A stretch of DNA of 64,000 nt from Sorangium sp051521495 (GCF_051521495.1 NZ_CP150355.1:6510001-6574000); one strand, 5' to 3'; counted from the first letter of the stretch, positions 46,834 through 55,489 are shown. The notes: a model not told the origin generated them from the sequence alone. Numbers and translations: made by a program.

Positions 46834-48181
46834 GAGCCGGGATAACGCTCGGGGCTCCGGGTCGCCTGACGGCGCCCTGCGCCCCGAACCCCGCACGATC
46901 TCGGTCGACTACCTCGCCCGCGTCGAGGGCGAGGGCTCGCTGACGCTCGTGATCGAGGACGGGCGGGCGAAGGAGGCGCGCCTCTCGATCTTCGAGCCCC
47001 CGCGGTTCTTCGAGGCGTTCCTCCGCGGCCGGGGCTTCGCGGAGGCGCCCGACATCACGTCCCGCATCTGCGGCATCTGCCCGGTCGCGTACATCACGAG
47101 CGCGTGCCGCGCGATGGAGGACGCGCTCGGCATCGAGCTCGGCCCGGAGCTCCGCGCGCTCAGGCGCCTCCTCTACTGCGGCGAGTGGATCGAGAGCCAC
47201 GCCCTGCACGTCTTCCTGCTGCACGCGCCCGACTTCCTCGGCTACCCGGACGCGGTCGCCATGGCGCGCGATCACCGCGACTGGGTCGCGAAGGGGCTCG
47301 CCATCAAGAAGGCGGGGAACGCCGTCGTCGCGCTCCTCGGGGGCCGCGAGATCCACCCGGTCAACACCCGCGTCGGCGGCTTCTACAGCGCGCCGTCCCG
47401 CGCGGAGCTCGCGCGCCTGCTCCCCGAGCTGCGCGCCGGGCGCGAGCGCACGCGCGCGTGCCTCTCCTGGATGGCGACGCTGCCGTGCCCGGAGCTCGAG
47501 CGGCCCTACGAGTTCGTCGCGCTCCGCAGCGACGACGTGTACGCGATCACCGAGGGGCGCCTCGTCTCCTCGGGCGGGCTCGACATCGAGGTGCGCTCGT
47601 ACGACGCACATTTCATCGAGGAGCACGTCTCCTGGTCGACCGCGCTGAGGTCCCGGATTCGCGGCAGCGGCAGCTACCTGTGCGGCCCGCTCGCGCGCTT
47701 CAACCTGAGCTTCGATCGCCTGCTCCCCGAGGTCCAGGACGCCGCGCGCGCCGCCGGCCTCGCCGTCCCGTGCCGCAACCCCTTCCGGAGCCTGCTTGTG
47801 CGCCTCGTGGAGATCCTTCAGGCGTTCGAGGAGTCGATCCGGATCATCGAGGCGTACGCGCCCCCGCCGGCGCCGTTCGTTGCGCCCCCCTCGGTCCGCG
47901 CGGGCACGGGCTACGGCGGCTCCGAAGCGCCGCGCGGCTTCCTGTACCACCGCTACACGCTCGACGCCGAGGGGACGATCCTGGACGCCAAGATCGTCCC
48001 GCCCACGTCGCAGAACCAGCTCTCGATCGAGGAGGACCTCTGCGCGCTGTCGCCGTCCTTGGCGTCGCTGCCGCTCCGCGAGGCGACCGCGCGCGCCGAG
48101 CAGGCCGTGCGCAACCACGACCCCTGCATCTCCTGCGCGACGCACTTCCTCACCCTGCGCGTCGAGGAGGCGCCGCGATGA
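46823..48181 (+). CDS. hydA: Group 3b [NiFe]-hydrogenase large (alpha, catalytic) subunit
   Basis: A 452-residue catalytic subunit. The NiFe ligands are the N-terminal RICGICPVAYITSA and the C-terminal DPCISCATHF. The 10-residue tail after the final His would be removed by the protease encoded next, as in nickel-containing enzymes. The N-terminus before TISVDYLARVEGEG is extended by about 15 residues, encoded largely by the 34-bp repeat (NARGSGSPDGAL). The product splits or makes H2 with NAD(P) through the other subunits. Confidence 0.94.
   Translation: MSAESRDNARGSGSPDGALRPEPRTISVDYLARVEGEGSLTLVIEDGRAKEARLSIFEPPRFFEAFLRGRGFAEAPDITSRICGICPVAYITSACRAMEDALGIELGPELRALRRLLYCGEWIESHALHVFLLHAPDFLGYPDAVAMARDHRDWVAKGLAIKKAGNAVVALLGGREIHPVNTRVGGFYSAPSRAELARLLPELRAGRERTRACLSWMATLPCPELERPYEFVALRSDDVYAITEGRLVSSGGLDIEVRSYDAHFIEEHVSWSTALRSRIRGSGSYLCGPLARFNLSFDRLLPEVQDAARAAGLAVPCRNPFRSLLVRLVEILQAFEESIRIIEAYAPPPAPFVAPPSVRAGTGYGGSEAPRGFLYHRYTLDAEGTILDAKIVPPTSQNQLSIEEDLCALSPSLASLPLREATARAEQAVRNHDPCISCATHFLTLRVEEAPR
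46844..46877 (+). repeat. 34-bp intragenic repeat, copy A (plus), in hydA
   Basis: Begins AACGCTCGGGGCTCC and ends in the hairpin core GGGTCGCCTGACGGCGCCC (7-bp stem with one bulged T, TGAC loop). It is identical over all 34 bases to the reverse complement of 48545-48578. It is translated as NARGSGSPDGA near the N-terminus of the large subunit. Confidence 0.95.
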
Positions 48182-48660
48182 CCACGCGGATCATCGGCCT
48201 CGGGCAACGCGCCGCCGGGGACGACGCTGCCGGGCTCGCCGTGATCGAGGCGCTGCGCCGCCAGGGTCTGCCGGGCGACGCGGAGGTCGTCGAGGCGAGG
48301 GACACGACCGCGCTCGTCACGCTCCTCCAGACGCCCGCGACGGTCGTGGTCGTCGACGCCGTGCTCGCATCGCCGCCCGGGGAGGTGCTCGAGCTCTCGC
48401 CCTCGGACCTCGCCGCCGGTGCGCGTGTCCCGGTCTCGACGCATGGCCTCGGCGTCGGGCAGGCCATCGAGCTCGCTCGCATCACGGCGCCGAACCGGCT
48501 CTCGCCCGACATCCACATCGTCGGCGTGAGCATCGGCGGGCACAGGGCGCCGTCAGGCGACCCGGAGCCCCGAGCGTTGGACGAGCCCGACCTGTCGCCC
48601 GACGTGGCCGCGGCGGTTCCCCGGGCTGTCGCCCGCGTCCTCTCGTTCCTCGGAGGGTGA
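48178..48660 (+). CDS. Hydrogenase maturation protease
   Basis: A 160-residue HyaD/HycI-family endopeptidase that trims the large-subunit tail after nickel insertion. It begins with IIGLGQRAAGDDAAGLAVIE, a variant of the family GxGNxxxxDDGxG motif, and has VVVVDAVLASPPGEVLELSP and STHGLGVGQAIELA. The Asp/Glu nickel-sensing residues appear to be present. The segment RAPSGDPEPRALD near the C-terminus comes from the 34-bp repeat in reverse orientation. Start ATG overlaps the large-subunit stop. Confidence 0.88.
   Translation: MTTRIIGLGQRAAGDDAAGLAVIEALRRQGLPGDAEVVEARDTTALVTLLQTPATVVVVDAVLASPPGEVLELSPSDLAAGARVPVSTHGLGVGQAIELARITAPNRLSPDIHIVGVSIGGHRAPSGDPEPRALDEPDLSPDVAAAVPRAVARVLSFLGG
48545..48578 (-). 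repeat. 34-bp intragenic repeat, copy B (minus), in the protease gene
   Basis: The exact reverse complement of copy A. Read on the plus strand it codes for APSGDPEPRA in the protease, directly after the conserved-looking VSIGG end of the catalytic fold, so probably in a surface tail or loop. Confidence 0.95.
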
Positions 48661-48664
48661 GCCC

Positions 48665-49006
48665 GTGCACGAGTCGTCCATCGCTCGACAGCTGCTCTCC
48701 GCCGCGCTGGACCGCGCCGCGGCCGAGGGGGCGACGCGGGTCGTCTCGGTGCGCGGCTGGGTGGCCGAGGCCGAGGCGCTCTCGCCGGAGAGCCTCTCGC
48801 TCCACTTCGCGGCGCATGCGCGCGGCACGCCCGCCGAGGGGGCGCGCCTCGATCTGCGGCTCCACCGCGTCGAGGCGCGCTGCCTCTCCTGCGGCGGCAC
48901 GTACGCGCCCGATCATCACGTGCTGCTTTGCCCGCGCTGCGGCGGCGACCAGGCGACGCTCCTCGGGCGCTTGGGGCTCGGCCTGGACGCCATGGAGGTC
49001 GAGTAG
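48665..49006 (+). CDS. hypA: Hydrogenase nickel incorporation protein HypA
   Basis: A 113-residue nickel-delivery protein. The N-terminal nickel-binding (V/M)HE is present (GTG start, then HESSIARQLL), and the zinc site is CLSCGGTY plus CPRCGG. HypA normally works with the GTPase HypB, which is not encoded in this operon or window. It starts four bases after the protease stop. Confidence 0.92.
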   Translation: MHESSIARQLLSAALDRAAAEGATRVVSVRGWVAEAEALSPESLSLHFAAHARGTPAEGARLDLRLHRVEARCLSCGGTYAPDHHVLLCPRCGGDQATLLGRLGLGLDAMEVE

Positions 49007-49008
49007 CC

Positions 49009-51372
49009 GTGCCGCGCCTCGCGCTCCGCGTGTACGGCATCGTCCAGGGGGTGGGCTTCCGGCCGTTCGTGTACCGGCGCGCGTCCGCGCTCGGCCTGGG
49101 CGGCTGGGTGCGGAACCGCCCCGGCGGTGTCGACATCGAGGTGCAGGGGCCGGAGCGCAGCCTGCGCGCCTTCGTCGCCGGCCTGACCCGCGAACCCAGC
49201 GCGCCCGCGCGCGTCGAGCGCATCGAGCTCGAGCGGCGGGCCGAGGCGGACGCCGGCCCGTTCCAGATCCTCGGCAGCGAGGCGGGGAGCGAGGCGCGCC
49301 CGTCGGTGCCCGCCGATCTCGCCGTCTGCGAGGAGTGCGCCCGCGAGGTGGACAGCGAGACCGGCCGCCGCCGCCGCTACCCCTTCACGAGCTGCGCGCA
49401 GTGCGGACCCCGCTACACGATCCTCTCGGGGCTCCCGTACGACCGGACCAGGACCACGATGGATCGCTTCCCGATGTGCCCCGCGTGCGCCGCGGAGTAC
49501 GCGGACCCCTCGGACCGGCGCTTCCACGCGGAGCCCATCGCCTGCCCGGCGTGCGGCCCGCGCGTCCAGCTCGTCGCCGCAGCCGGAGACCCGATGGAGC
49601 CCGGCGTTCGGAGCTCCGGGTCGCCTGACGGCGCGCTCCGCGGGGCCGCGGCCGCGGTGCTCGCGGGGAAAGTGGTCGCCGTGAAGGGGCTCGGTGGTTT
49701 CCATCTGCTGGTCGACGCGACATCGCCGGACGCGGTCGCGCTCCTGCGCCGGCGCAAACGCCGCGACGCCAAGCCGTTCGCGGTGATGTTCGGCTCGCTC
49801 GACGCCGTGCGCGGCGCCTGCCGCGTGTCGCCCGCGGAGGCGGACGCGCTGCGCGGTCCCGAGGCGCCGATCGTGCTGCTGCGGCGGCTCTCGCCCGCCG
49901 CCGCGCGGGTCGCCATCGCCGATGCGGTCGCGCCGGGTACGCCGCGCCTCGGTGCGCTGCTCCCCTATACCCCGCTCCACCGGCTGGTGCTCCAGCTCGT
50001 CGGTCGCCCCGTGGTCTGCACGAGCGGCAACCTCTCGGACGAGCCTATCTGCGCCGACACATCGGACGCGCTCGAGCGCCTGGGCGGCATCGCCGACCTG
50101 TTCCTCGTGCACGACCGGCCGATCGTGCGCCCCCTCGACGACTCCGTGGCCCGCGTCGGGCCGGCTGGCCTCGAGCTCCTCCGCCGCGCGCGCGGCTTCA
50201 CCCCGCTGCCTCTCGCGCTGCGGGTCGACGCCCCGCCGATCCTCGCCCTCGGCGGTCACCTGAAGAGCACGACGGCGCTCTTCTTCGACGGCCAGGTGGT
50301 CGTCAGCCAGCACCTCGGCGACGCGCACACCGCGGAGGGCGCCGCGCTCATCGAGCGCACGGCCCTCGACCTCGCGCGCCTGTTCCGGGTGCGGCCGGAG
50401 CGCATCGCCTGCGATCTCCACCCCGACTACGCGGGAAGCCGCATCGCCGAGCAGCTCGCCGCGGCCTTCCGCGCGCCGCTCGTCCGGGTTCAGCACCACC
50501 ACGCGCACGTCGCCGCCTGCGTGGCCGAGCACGGCCTCGACGGACCTGTCCTCGGCCTCGCGTGGGACGGCGCCGGCTACGGGCTCGACGGCGCCCTCTG
50601 GGGCGGCGAGGCGCTTGTCGTGGACGGGGCGTCGTTCCGCCGCGCGGCGCACCTCCGCTCCTTCCCGCTGCCGGGCGGCGAGCGCGCCATGAGGGAGCCG
50701 CGCCGCTCCGCGCTCGGCCTGCTCTGGGAGCTCCGCGGCGAGGGCGCCCGGGACCACGCGCGCGCCTGGTTCCGGGAGGCCGAGCTCGGCCCGCTGTTCT
50801 CCATGCTCGCGCGCGGGACGGGCTCGCCGCGCACGACGAGCGTGGGGCGCCTGTTCGACGGGGTGGCGGCGCTCGCAGGCCTGCGCGGGGCCGCGAGCTT
50901 CGAGGGGCAGGCCGCCATGGAGCTGGAGTGCCTGGCCGAGGCGGCCGGTGAGCAGGCGGGCTATCCGCTGCCGCTGCGCGCCAGCGCGCCCTGGATGCCG
51001 GCGGTGCTCGATTTCGGACCGCTGATCGACGCGGTGCTCGACGATCGGCGTGACGGCGTGCCGCCGGGCGTCATCGCGGCCCGCTTTCACGCGGCGCTCG
51101 TGGACGTCGCCGAGGCGCTCGCTGCCGCGAGCGGCCTCGGGCGCGTCGTGCTCGCGGGCGGGTGCTTCCAGAATGCGCTCCTCGCCGCGTCGATCCGCGA
51201 GCGCCTCGCGGCGCGAGGCATGGAGGTCTACGCGCCGAGGCTCTACCCGCCGGGCGACGGCGGCCTGTCGCTCGGCCAGGTCTTCGTGGCCGCGCGGCGC
51301 GGCGCGGACGCGGAGTCGGACGCGGAATCGAACGCGGAATCGCACGCGGAATCGGACGCGATGGAGACGTGA
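49009..51372 (+). CDS. hypF: Carbamoyltransferase HypF
   Basis: A 787-residue enzyme that turns carbamoyl phosphate into the cyanide-ligand precursor and loads it on HypE. Domains in order: acylphosphatase (VYGIVQGVGFRPFVYR), two zinc fingers (CEECAREVD, CAQCGPRY, CPACAAEY, CPACGP), YrdC-like domain (AVKGLGGFHLLVDA, VCTSGNLSDEPI) and Kae1-like domain (VQHHHAHVAACVAEH, LAWDGAGYG). The 34-bp repeat is inserted between the zinc fingers and the YrdC domain (GVRSSGSPDGAL). The C-terminal tail is a DAESNAES-type repeat from a 12-bp DNA repeat. Confidence 0.93.
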   Translation: MPRLALRVYGIVQGVGFRPFVYRRASALGLGGWVRNRPGGVDIEVQGPERSLRAFVAGLTREPSAPARVERIELERRAEADAGPFQILGSEAGSEARPSVPADLAVCEECAREVDSETGRRRRYPFTSCAQCGPRYTILSGLPYDRTRTTMDRFPMCPACAAEYADPSDRRFHAEPIACPACGPRVQLVAAAGDPMEPGVRSSGSPDGALRGAAAAVLAGKVVAVKGLGGFHLLVDATSPDAVALLRRRKRRDAKPFAVMFGSLDAVRGACRVSPAEADALRGPEAPIVLLRRLSPAAARVAIADAVAPGTPRLGALLPYTPLHRLVLQLVGRPVVCTSGNLSDEPICADTSDALERLGGIADLFLVHDRPIVRPLDDSVARVGPAGLELLRRARGFTPLPLALRVDAPPILALGGHLKSTTALFFDGQVVVSQHLGDAHTAEGAALIERTALDLARLFRVRPERIACDLHPDYAGSRIAEQLAAAFRAPLVRVQHHHAHVAACVAEHGLDGPVLGLAWDGAGYGLDGALWGGEALVVDGASFRRAAHLRSFPLPGGERAMREPRRSALGLLWELRGEGARDHARAWFREAELGPLFSMLARGTGSPRTTSVGRLFDGVAALAGLRGAASFEGQAAMELECLAEAAGEQAGYPLPLRASAPWMPAVLDFGPLIDAVLDDRRDGVPPGVIAARFHAALVDVAEALAAASGLGRVVLAGGCFQNALLAASIRERLAARGMEVYAPRLYPPGDGGLSLGQVFVAARRGADAESDAESNAESHAESDAMET
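49603..49636 (+). repeat. 34-bp intragenic repeat, copy C (plus), in hypF
   Basis: About 29 of 34 bases match copy A, with the core TCCGGGTCGCCTGACGGCG unchanged. It is read in the same frame as copy A, giving GVRSSGSPDGAL, and falls in the linker between the zinc-finger and YrdC-like domains of HypF. Confidence 0.92.
51307..51360 (+). repeat. Tandem 12-bp repeat at the 3' end of hypF
   Basis: About four and a half units of (G/A/C)ACGCGGAATCG with few changes encode an acidic DAES/NAES/HAES tail just before the stop. The tail lies outside the conserved HypF fold. Confidence 0.9.
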
Positions 51373-51374
51373 CG

Positions 51375-51620
51375 ATGTGCCTCGGCGTCCCCGGCAAGGT
51401 CCTCGGCGTCGCGGGTGGCGACCTCCGGCTCGGCCGCGTCGCCTTCGGCGGGATCGTCAAGGAGATCTGCCTCGCCTACGTGCCGGAGGCGGAGGCCGGC
51501 GATTACGTGATCGTGCACGCCGGCTTCGCGATCAGCCGCATCGACGAGGCGTCGGCGCGACGGACGCTCTCCTACCTCGACGAGCTCGGCGCGGCGCGCG
51601 AGGGGGAGGACCCGCGGTGA
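51375..51620 (+). CDS. hypC: Hydrogenase assembly chaperone HypC
   Basis: An 81-residue chaperone with the essential N-terminal Cys after Met (MCLGVPGKVL) and the family barrel (GRVAFGGIVKEICLAYVPEA, GDYVIVHAGFAISRIDE). It carries the Fe(CN)2CO unit between HypD and the large subunit. It starts two bases after the hypF stop, and its end overlaps the GTG of hypD. Confidence 0.93.
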   Translation: MCLGVPGKVLGVAGGDLRLGRVAFGGIVKEICLAYVPEAEAGDYVIVHAGFAISRIDEASARRTLSYLDELGAAREGEDPR

Positions 51621-52726
51621 GGTTCATCGACGAGTACCGCGACGCGCAGCGCGTCGGGCCGTACGTGGAGGCGATCCGGCGGGTGGTCTCTCGCCCCTGG
51701 TCGATCATGGAGGTCTGCGGCGGCCAGACGCACGCCATCGTCCGCTTCGGCCTGGACGAGCTCTTGCCCCCGGAGATCTCGCTCCTCCACGGCCCTGGCT
51801 GCCCGGTGTGCGTCACGCCGATCGAGCTCATCGATTGCGCGCTCGAGATCGCCTCGCGCCGCGAGGTCACGTTCTGCTCCTTCGGCGACATGCTGCGCGT
51901 CCCCGGCTCGAGCGAAGACCTGTTCGCGGTGAAGTCGAGGGGCGGCGACGTGCGCGTCGTCTACTCGCCGCTCGACGCGCTCGCGCTCGCCGAGCGCCTG
52001 CCGGATCGTGAGGTCGTCTTCTTCGCGGTCGGCTTCGAGACAACGGCGCCCGCGAACGCCATGGCGGTGTTCGAGGCGCGGCGCCGTGGCATCCGGAACT
52101 TCTCGCTCCTCGTCTCGCACGTGCTCGTGCCGCCCGCGATGGAGGTGATCCTCCGGGCGCCGGATCGGCGTGTCGACGGGTTCCTCGCCGCGGGCCACGT
52201 GTGCACGGTGATGGGCATCGACGCCTACCGTCCGCTCGCCGCCGAGCACCGCGTCCCCATCGTCGTCACGGGCTTCGAGCCGATGGACATCCTCCAGGGC
52301 ATTTTCATGTGCGTCCGGCAGCTCGAGGAGGGTCGCATCGACGTGGAGAACCAGTATGCCCGCTCGGTGCGCGAGGCCGGCAACGAGGCCGCGCAGCGCA
52401 TGATCCGGGAGGTGTTCGAGATCGTGCCCCGGACCTGGCGAGGCATCGGTCCCATCGCCGAGAGCGGGCTCCGGCTCCGGGCGCCGTACGCGGACCACGA
52501 TGCAGAGCGGCGGTGGGCGCCGTCAGGCGACCCGGAGCCCCGAGCGTCGACCGACTGCAAGAGCGGCCTCGTGCTCCAGGGGGTGATCAAGCCGCCGGAC
52601 TGCCCCGCGTTCGGTGCGCGCTGCACGCCGGAGACTCCGCTGGGCGCCACGATGGTCTCCTCGGAAGGCGCGTGCGCGGCCTACTACCGTTACCGGAGGG
52701 CGGACCCGCCGTGCCGTTCGAGATGA
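51617..52726 (+). CDS. hypD: Hydrogenase formation protein HypD
   Basis: A 369-residue iron-sulfur protein that assembles the Fe(CN)2CO group with HypC. Conserved cysteine regions are visible: MEVCGGQTHAIVRFG, LLHGPGCPVCVTP, FCSFGDMLRVPG, AAGHVCTVMG, and the C-terminal FGARCTPETPLGATMVSSEG. The insertion RWAPSGDPEPRAST before the last cysteines comes from the 34-bp repeat and lies between LRLRAPYADHDAE and DCKSGLVLQGVIKP. GTG start overlaps hypC. Confidence 0.93.
   Translation: MRFIDEYRDAQRVGPYVEAIRRVVSRPWSIMEVCGGQTHAIVRFGLDELLPPEISLLHGPGCPVCVTPIELIDCALEIASRREVTFCSFGDMLRVPGSSEDLFAVKSRGGDVRVVYSPLDALALAERLPDREVVFFAVGFETTAPANAMAVFEARRRGIRNFSLLVSHVLVPPAMEVILRAPDRRVDGFLAAGHVCTVMGIDAYRPLAAEHRVPIVVTGFEPMDILQGIFMCVRQLEEGRIDVENQYARSVREAGNEAAQRMIREVFEIVPRTWRGIGPIAESGLRLRAPYADHDAERRWAPSGDPEPRASTDCKSGLVLQGVIKPPDCPAFGARCTPETPLGATMVSSEGACAAYYRYRRADPPCRSR
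52515..52548 (-). repeat. 34-bp intragenic repeat, copy D (minus), in hypD
   Basis: Matches copy B at 33 of 34 positions in the same orientation and frame, coding for APSGDPEPRA. It lies in the region of HypD just before the C-terminal cluster cysteines. Confidence 0.95.
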
Positions 52727-53751
52727 GCTGCCCCGCGCCGCTGCGCCAAAGGACGGTCCAGCTTGCCCACGGCGGCGGCGGGCGGCTCATGCGAGAGCTC
52801 ATCGAGCACGTCTTCCTGCCCGCGTTCGACAGCGCTCCGCTCTCGGCCCGTCATGACGGCGCCGTGGTGCGGCTCGGCGGCGCCTCCCTCGCGTTCACCA
52901 CGGACACCTACGTCGTGCATCCGCGCTTCTTCCCCGGAGGTGATATCGGCAAGCTGTCCGTCTATGGCACGGTGAACGACCTCGCCATGACGGGCGCCCG
53001 GCCCGCTTACCTGAGCGCCGGCTTCATCGTGGAGGAGGGGCTACCCATCAGCGAGCTCCAGCAGATCGCGCTGTCGATGCGCGCTGCCGCGGACGCGTGC
53101 GGGGTCGAGCTCGTGACGGGCGACACCAAGGTGGTCGACCGGGGCAAAGGAGACGGGCTGTTCATCAACACCGCCGGCATCGGCGTGGTGCCCGAGGGCG
53201 TGGCCATCGCGCCGCGCCGGGTCCGGCCGGGCGATGCCGTGCTCGTGTCCGGCGACGTGGGGCGGCACGGGATCGCGGTGCTGTCCGTGCGTGAGGCGCT
53301 GGCGTTCGAGGAGCCCGTGGAGAGCGACTGCGCGCCGGTCGACGACCTCGCTGCGGCGCTGATCGCGTCGGGGATCGACGTCCACTGCCTGCGGGATCCG
53401 ACCCGCGGCGGGCTCGCGGCCGTGTTGAACGAGATCGCGCTCGACGCTGGCGTCCACGTCGAGGTGGAGGAAGCGCAGATCCCCGTGGAACCTGCGGTCC
53501 TCGGGGCGTGCGAGCTGCTCGGGCTCGACCCGCTTTACGTGGCGTGCGAGGGCCGGCTCGTCGCGTTCCTGCCGGAAGCCCAGGCGGAGCGCGCCCTGGC
53601 GAGCCTGCGCGACCGCCCGCTCGGCCGGGGGGCCGCGCGCATCGGTCGGATCGTCGGGGAGGGGAAAGGGAGCGTCGTCCTGAGGACCCGGCTCGGGACC
53701 CGGCGCACGCTCGATCTGCTCTCGGGCGAGCAGCTCCCGCGGATCTGCTGA
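52711..53751 (+). CDS. hypE: Hydrogenase expression/formation protein HypE
   Basis: A 346-residue PurM-like ATPase that dehydrates the thiocarboxamide on its C-terminal cysteine to thiocyanate. The C-terminus ends in PRIC, as required. Core motifs are LAFTTDTYVVHPRFFPGGDI, GDTKVVDRGKGDG and LRDPTRGGLAAVLNE. GTG 52711 lies ten bases behind GGAGGG; ATG 52723, overlapping the hypD stop, is an alternative. It is the last gene of the hydrogenase operon. Confidence 0.94.
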   Translation: MPFEMSCPAPLRQRTVQLAHGGGGRLMRELIEHVFLPAFDSAPLSARHDGAVVRLGGASLAFTTDTYVVHPRFFPGGDIGKLSVYGTVNDLAMTGARPAYLSAGFIVEEGLPISELQQIALSMRAAADACGVELVTGDTKVVDRGKGDGLFINTAGIGVVPEGVAIAPRRVRPGDAVLVSGDVGRHGIAVLSVREALAFEEPVESDCAPVDDLAAALIASGIDVHCLRDPTRGGLAAVLNEIALDAGVHVEVEEAQIPVEPAVLGACELLGLDPLYVACEGRLVAFLPEAQAERALASLRDRPLGRGAARIGRIVGEGKGSVVLRTRLGTRRTLDLLSGEQLPRIC

Positions 53752-53783
53752 GGCCGCGGATCGGAGCGCGCGAAGCATTCGTG

Positions 53784-53939
53784 TCGGGCGCGCCATGCAC
53801 GGACGCGTCGATCGCCAGGGGAGTCGAGCATCAGGGGCTACGCCTCGCCGAGTTGCGCATCGATCGCGCGCACGTGAACAGTCCCGCTGTCGACGACGTG
53901 ATCGGCGCGGAAGGGCGAGCCAAGTGCACCTGGGATTAG
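53784..53939 (+). pseudogene. Possible remnant of a transposase gene
   Basis: Downstream of hypE, one frame reads GVEHQGLRLAELRIDRAHVN followed by SPAVDDV. This resembles the Asp-containing strand of DDE transposases (AELHIDRAY-type). The frame has no start of its own and stops after about 50 codons. The assignment is weak. Confidence 0.3.
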
Positions 53940-53963
53940 ACCATTTTCAACCTGTTCGCCGTT

Positions 53964-55385
53964 CTAGCGACCGGATCCCCGGCGCGCGCTGTCGCGCGGC
54001 GCCGCGGCCGGCTCCACCATGCGCCGCCCCTCCATCGTCATCTTCCAGCCGATCCCTCGCTGCCGGAGCTCCGCAGTGTAGATGGACTCGCGGCGGAGCC
54101 GCCGGGACACGAGCGTCGCGATCGCGGTGGCGAGCACGAGCGGCAGGACGATGGCGTAGTCGCCGGACAGCTCGAAGACCATCACCGCGGCCATGAGCGG
54201 GGCGTGCGTGGTCGCGGCCGTCGCGGCCGCCATCCCGACCAGCGCGTAGCCCCCGGCCTCGCCGAGGGGCACGCCGGAGTGGGAGAGCGCCCAGGCGTAG
54301 AGGACGCCGGCTCCTCCGCCGAGCAGGAGGGTCGGCGTGAAGACGCCGCCCGGGCTCCCGGACGACACGGACGCCGTCGTGGCGAAGCACTTGCCGAGCA
54401 GCAGCAGCGAAAGGAAGCCGACCGGGAACCGCCCATCGAGCACCGCGTTGAGTGGCTCGTAGCCGTTGCCGGCGACCTCGGGGAGGAACGCGACGACCGC
54501 GCCTGCCAGCGCGCCCCCGGCGGCAGGGCGCCAGGGCAGCCCGAGCCAGCGCCGCCGGAACTGGCGCTCGCCGAACGACAGCAGCCGCATGAACCCCTGG
54601 GCGCCCAGCGCCGCGGAGATCCCGAGCCCGGCGAAGGCGAGGAGCTCGGCCGGCGACCGGAGGTGGAACGTGCGCTGGCCATAGATGGGGGCCTCGCCGA
54701 GGACCGCGCGCGTGATCGCCGCGGCGACCACCGTCGAGATGAGGGCGGGCACGATCGCGTCGAGCACGACGATGCCTGTGACGACCTCCAGCACGAACAG
54801 CACCGCGGCGAACGGGGTGTTGTAGGCCGCGGCGAACCCGGCGGCGGTCCCGGCGGCAATGAGCAGCCGCGCCCGGTCGATCGGCAGGCCCAGGCGGTCG
54901 CTGACGAGCTTGCCGGCCGCGCCTCCGAACTGGATGAGCGGCCCCTCGCGACCGATGGATCCGCCGGTCGCGATCGCCAGCCACGATGCGGCGGACTTGA
55001 GCAGGGTGACGCGCATGGACAGGCGGACGCGCCCGAGGACCACGGCCTCCATGACGTCGCCGACGCCGTGCCCCGCCGGCGCCCGCGCCACGAGCATCCC
55101 CAGGAGGCCGGCGAGGAGGCCGCCCGTGGCCGGCAAGGCGAGCCGCGCCCAGCGCGGCGCCGCGAGCATCGCCGACACGACGTCAGACGTGCCCGCGGCG
55201 CGGTGGAGCGCGAGCGCGAGCGCCGCGCGGAACGCGATCGCGAAGGCCGCCGCGGCCATGGCGACGAGCAGGACGCCGAGCCCGAAGCGAACGCTCGCCG
55301 CCCACGGCGCGGGCGCTGCAGGCGGGGCAGCGGCCTCGCCGTGGGCCGCGGACTCCGGGGCGTCGCGCGATGCTGGAGGTACCAC
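53964..55385 (-). CDS. CLC-family chloride channel/transporter
   Basis: A 473-residue membrane protein of the ClC fold with about ten hydrophobic helices. Selectivity-filter segments are GGSIGREGPLIQFGG, with the gating glutamate in GREGP, and SSGSPGGVFTPTLLLGGGAG. There are no CBS domains, unlike the second CLC protein at 60026. It may be a Cl-/H+ exchanger, as the gating Glu is kept. The GTG start at 55385 has a weak ribosome site. It faces hypE convergently. Confidence 0.88.
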   Translation of the reverse strand: MVPPASRDAPESAAHGEAAAPPAAPAPWAASVRFGLGVLLVAMAAAAFAIAFRAALALALHRAAGTSDVVSAMLAAPRWARLALPATGGLLAGLLGMLVARAPAGHGVGDVMEAVVLGRVRLSMRVTLLKSAASWLAIATGGSIGREGPLIQFGGAAGKLVSDRLGLPIDRARLLIAAGTAAGFAAAYNTPFAAVLFVLEVVTGIVVLDAIVPALISTVVAAAITRAVLGEAPIYGQRTFHLRSPAELLAFAGLGISAALGAQGFMRLLSFGERQFRRRWLGLPWRPAAGGALAGAVVAFLPEVAGNGYEPLNAVLDGRFPVGFLSLLLLGKCFATTASVSSGSPGGVFTPTLLLGGGAGVLYAWALSHSGVPLGEAGGYALVGMAAATAATTHAPLMAAVMVFELSGDYAIVLPLVLATAIATLVSRRLRRESIYTAELRQRGIGWKMTMEGRRMVEPAAAPRDSARRGSGR

Positions 55386-55489
55386 CCAGGGACTCTATCA
55401 CCCAGCGCGTCTGCTCACCTTGCCGCGCAGGCGGCGTCCTGCACGCGGCCCCCGGAATGCATCCGGGGTCTGCGCGACCTCCGGGCGGC

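Noticed and set aside
43422..48181. Assignment as a respiratory (group 1) or bidirectional Hox (group 3d) hydrogenase
   Set aside because: There is no Tat signal or cytochrome b for group 1, and no HoxE/F/U-type diaphorase subunits. The AsrA/AsrB-like partners indicate group 3b.
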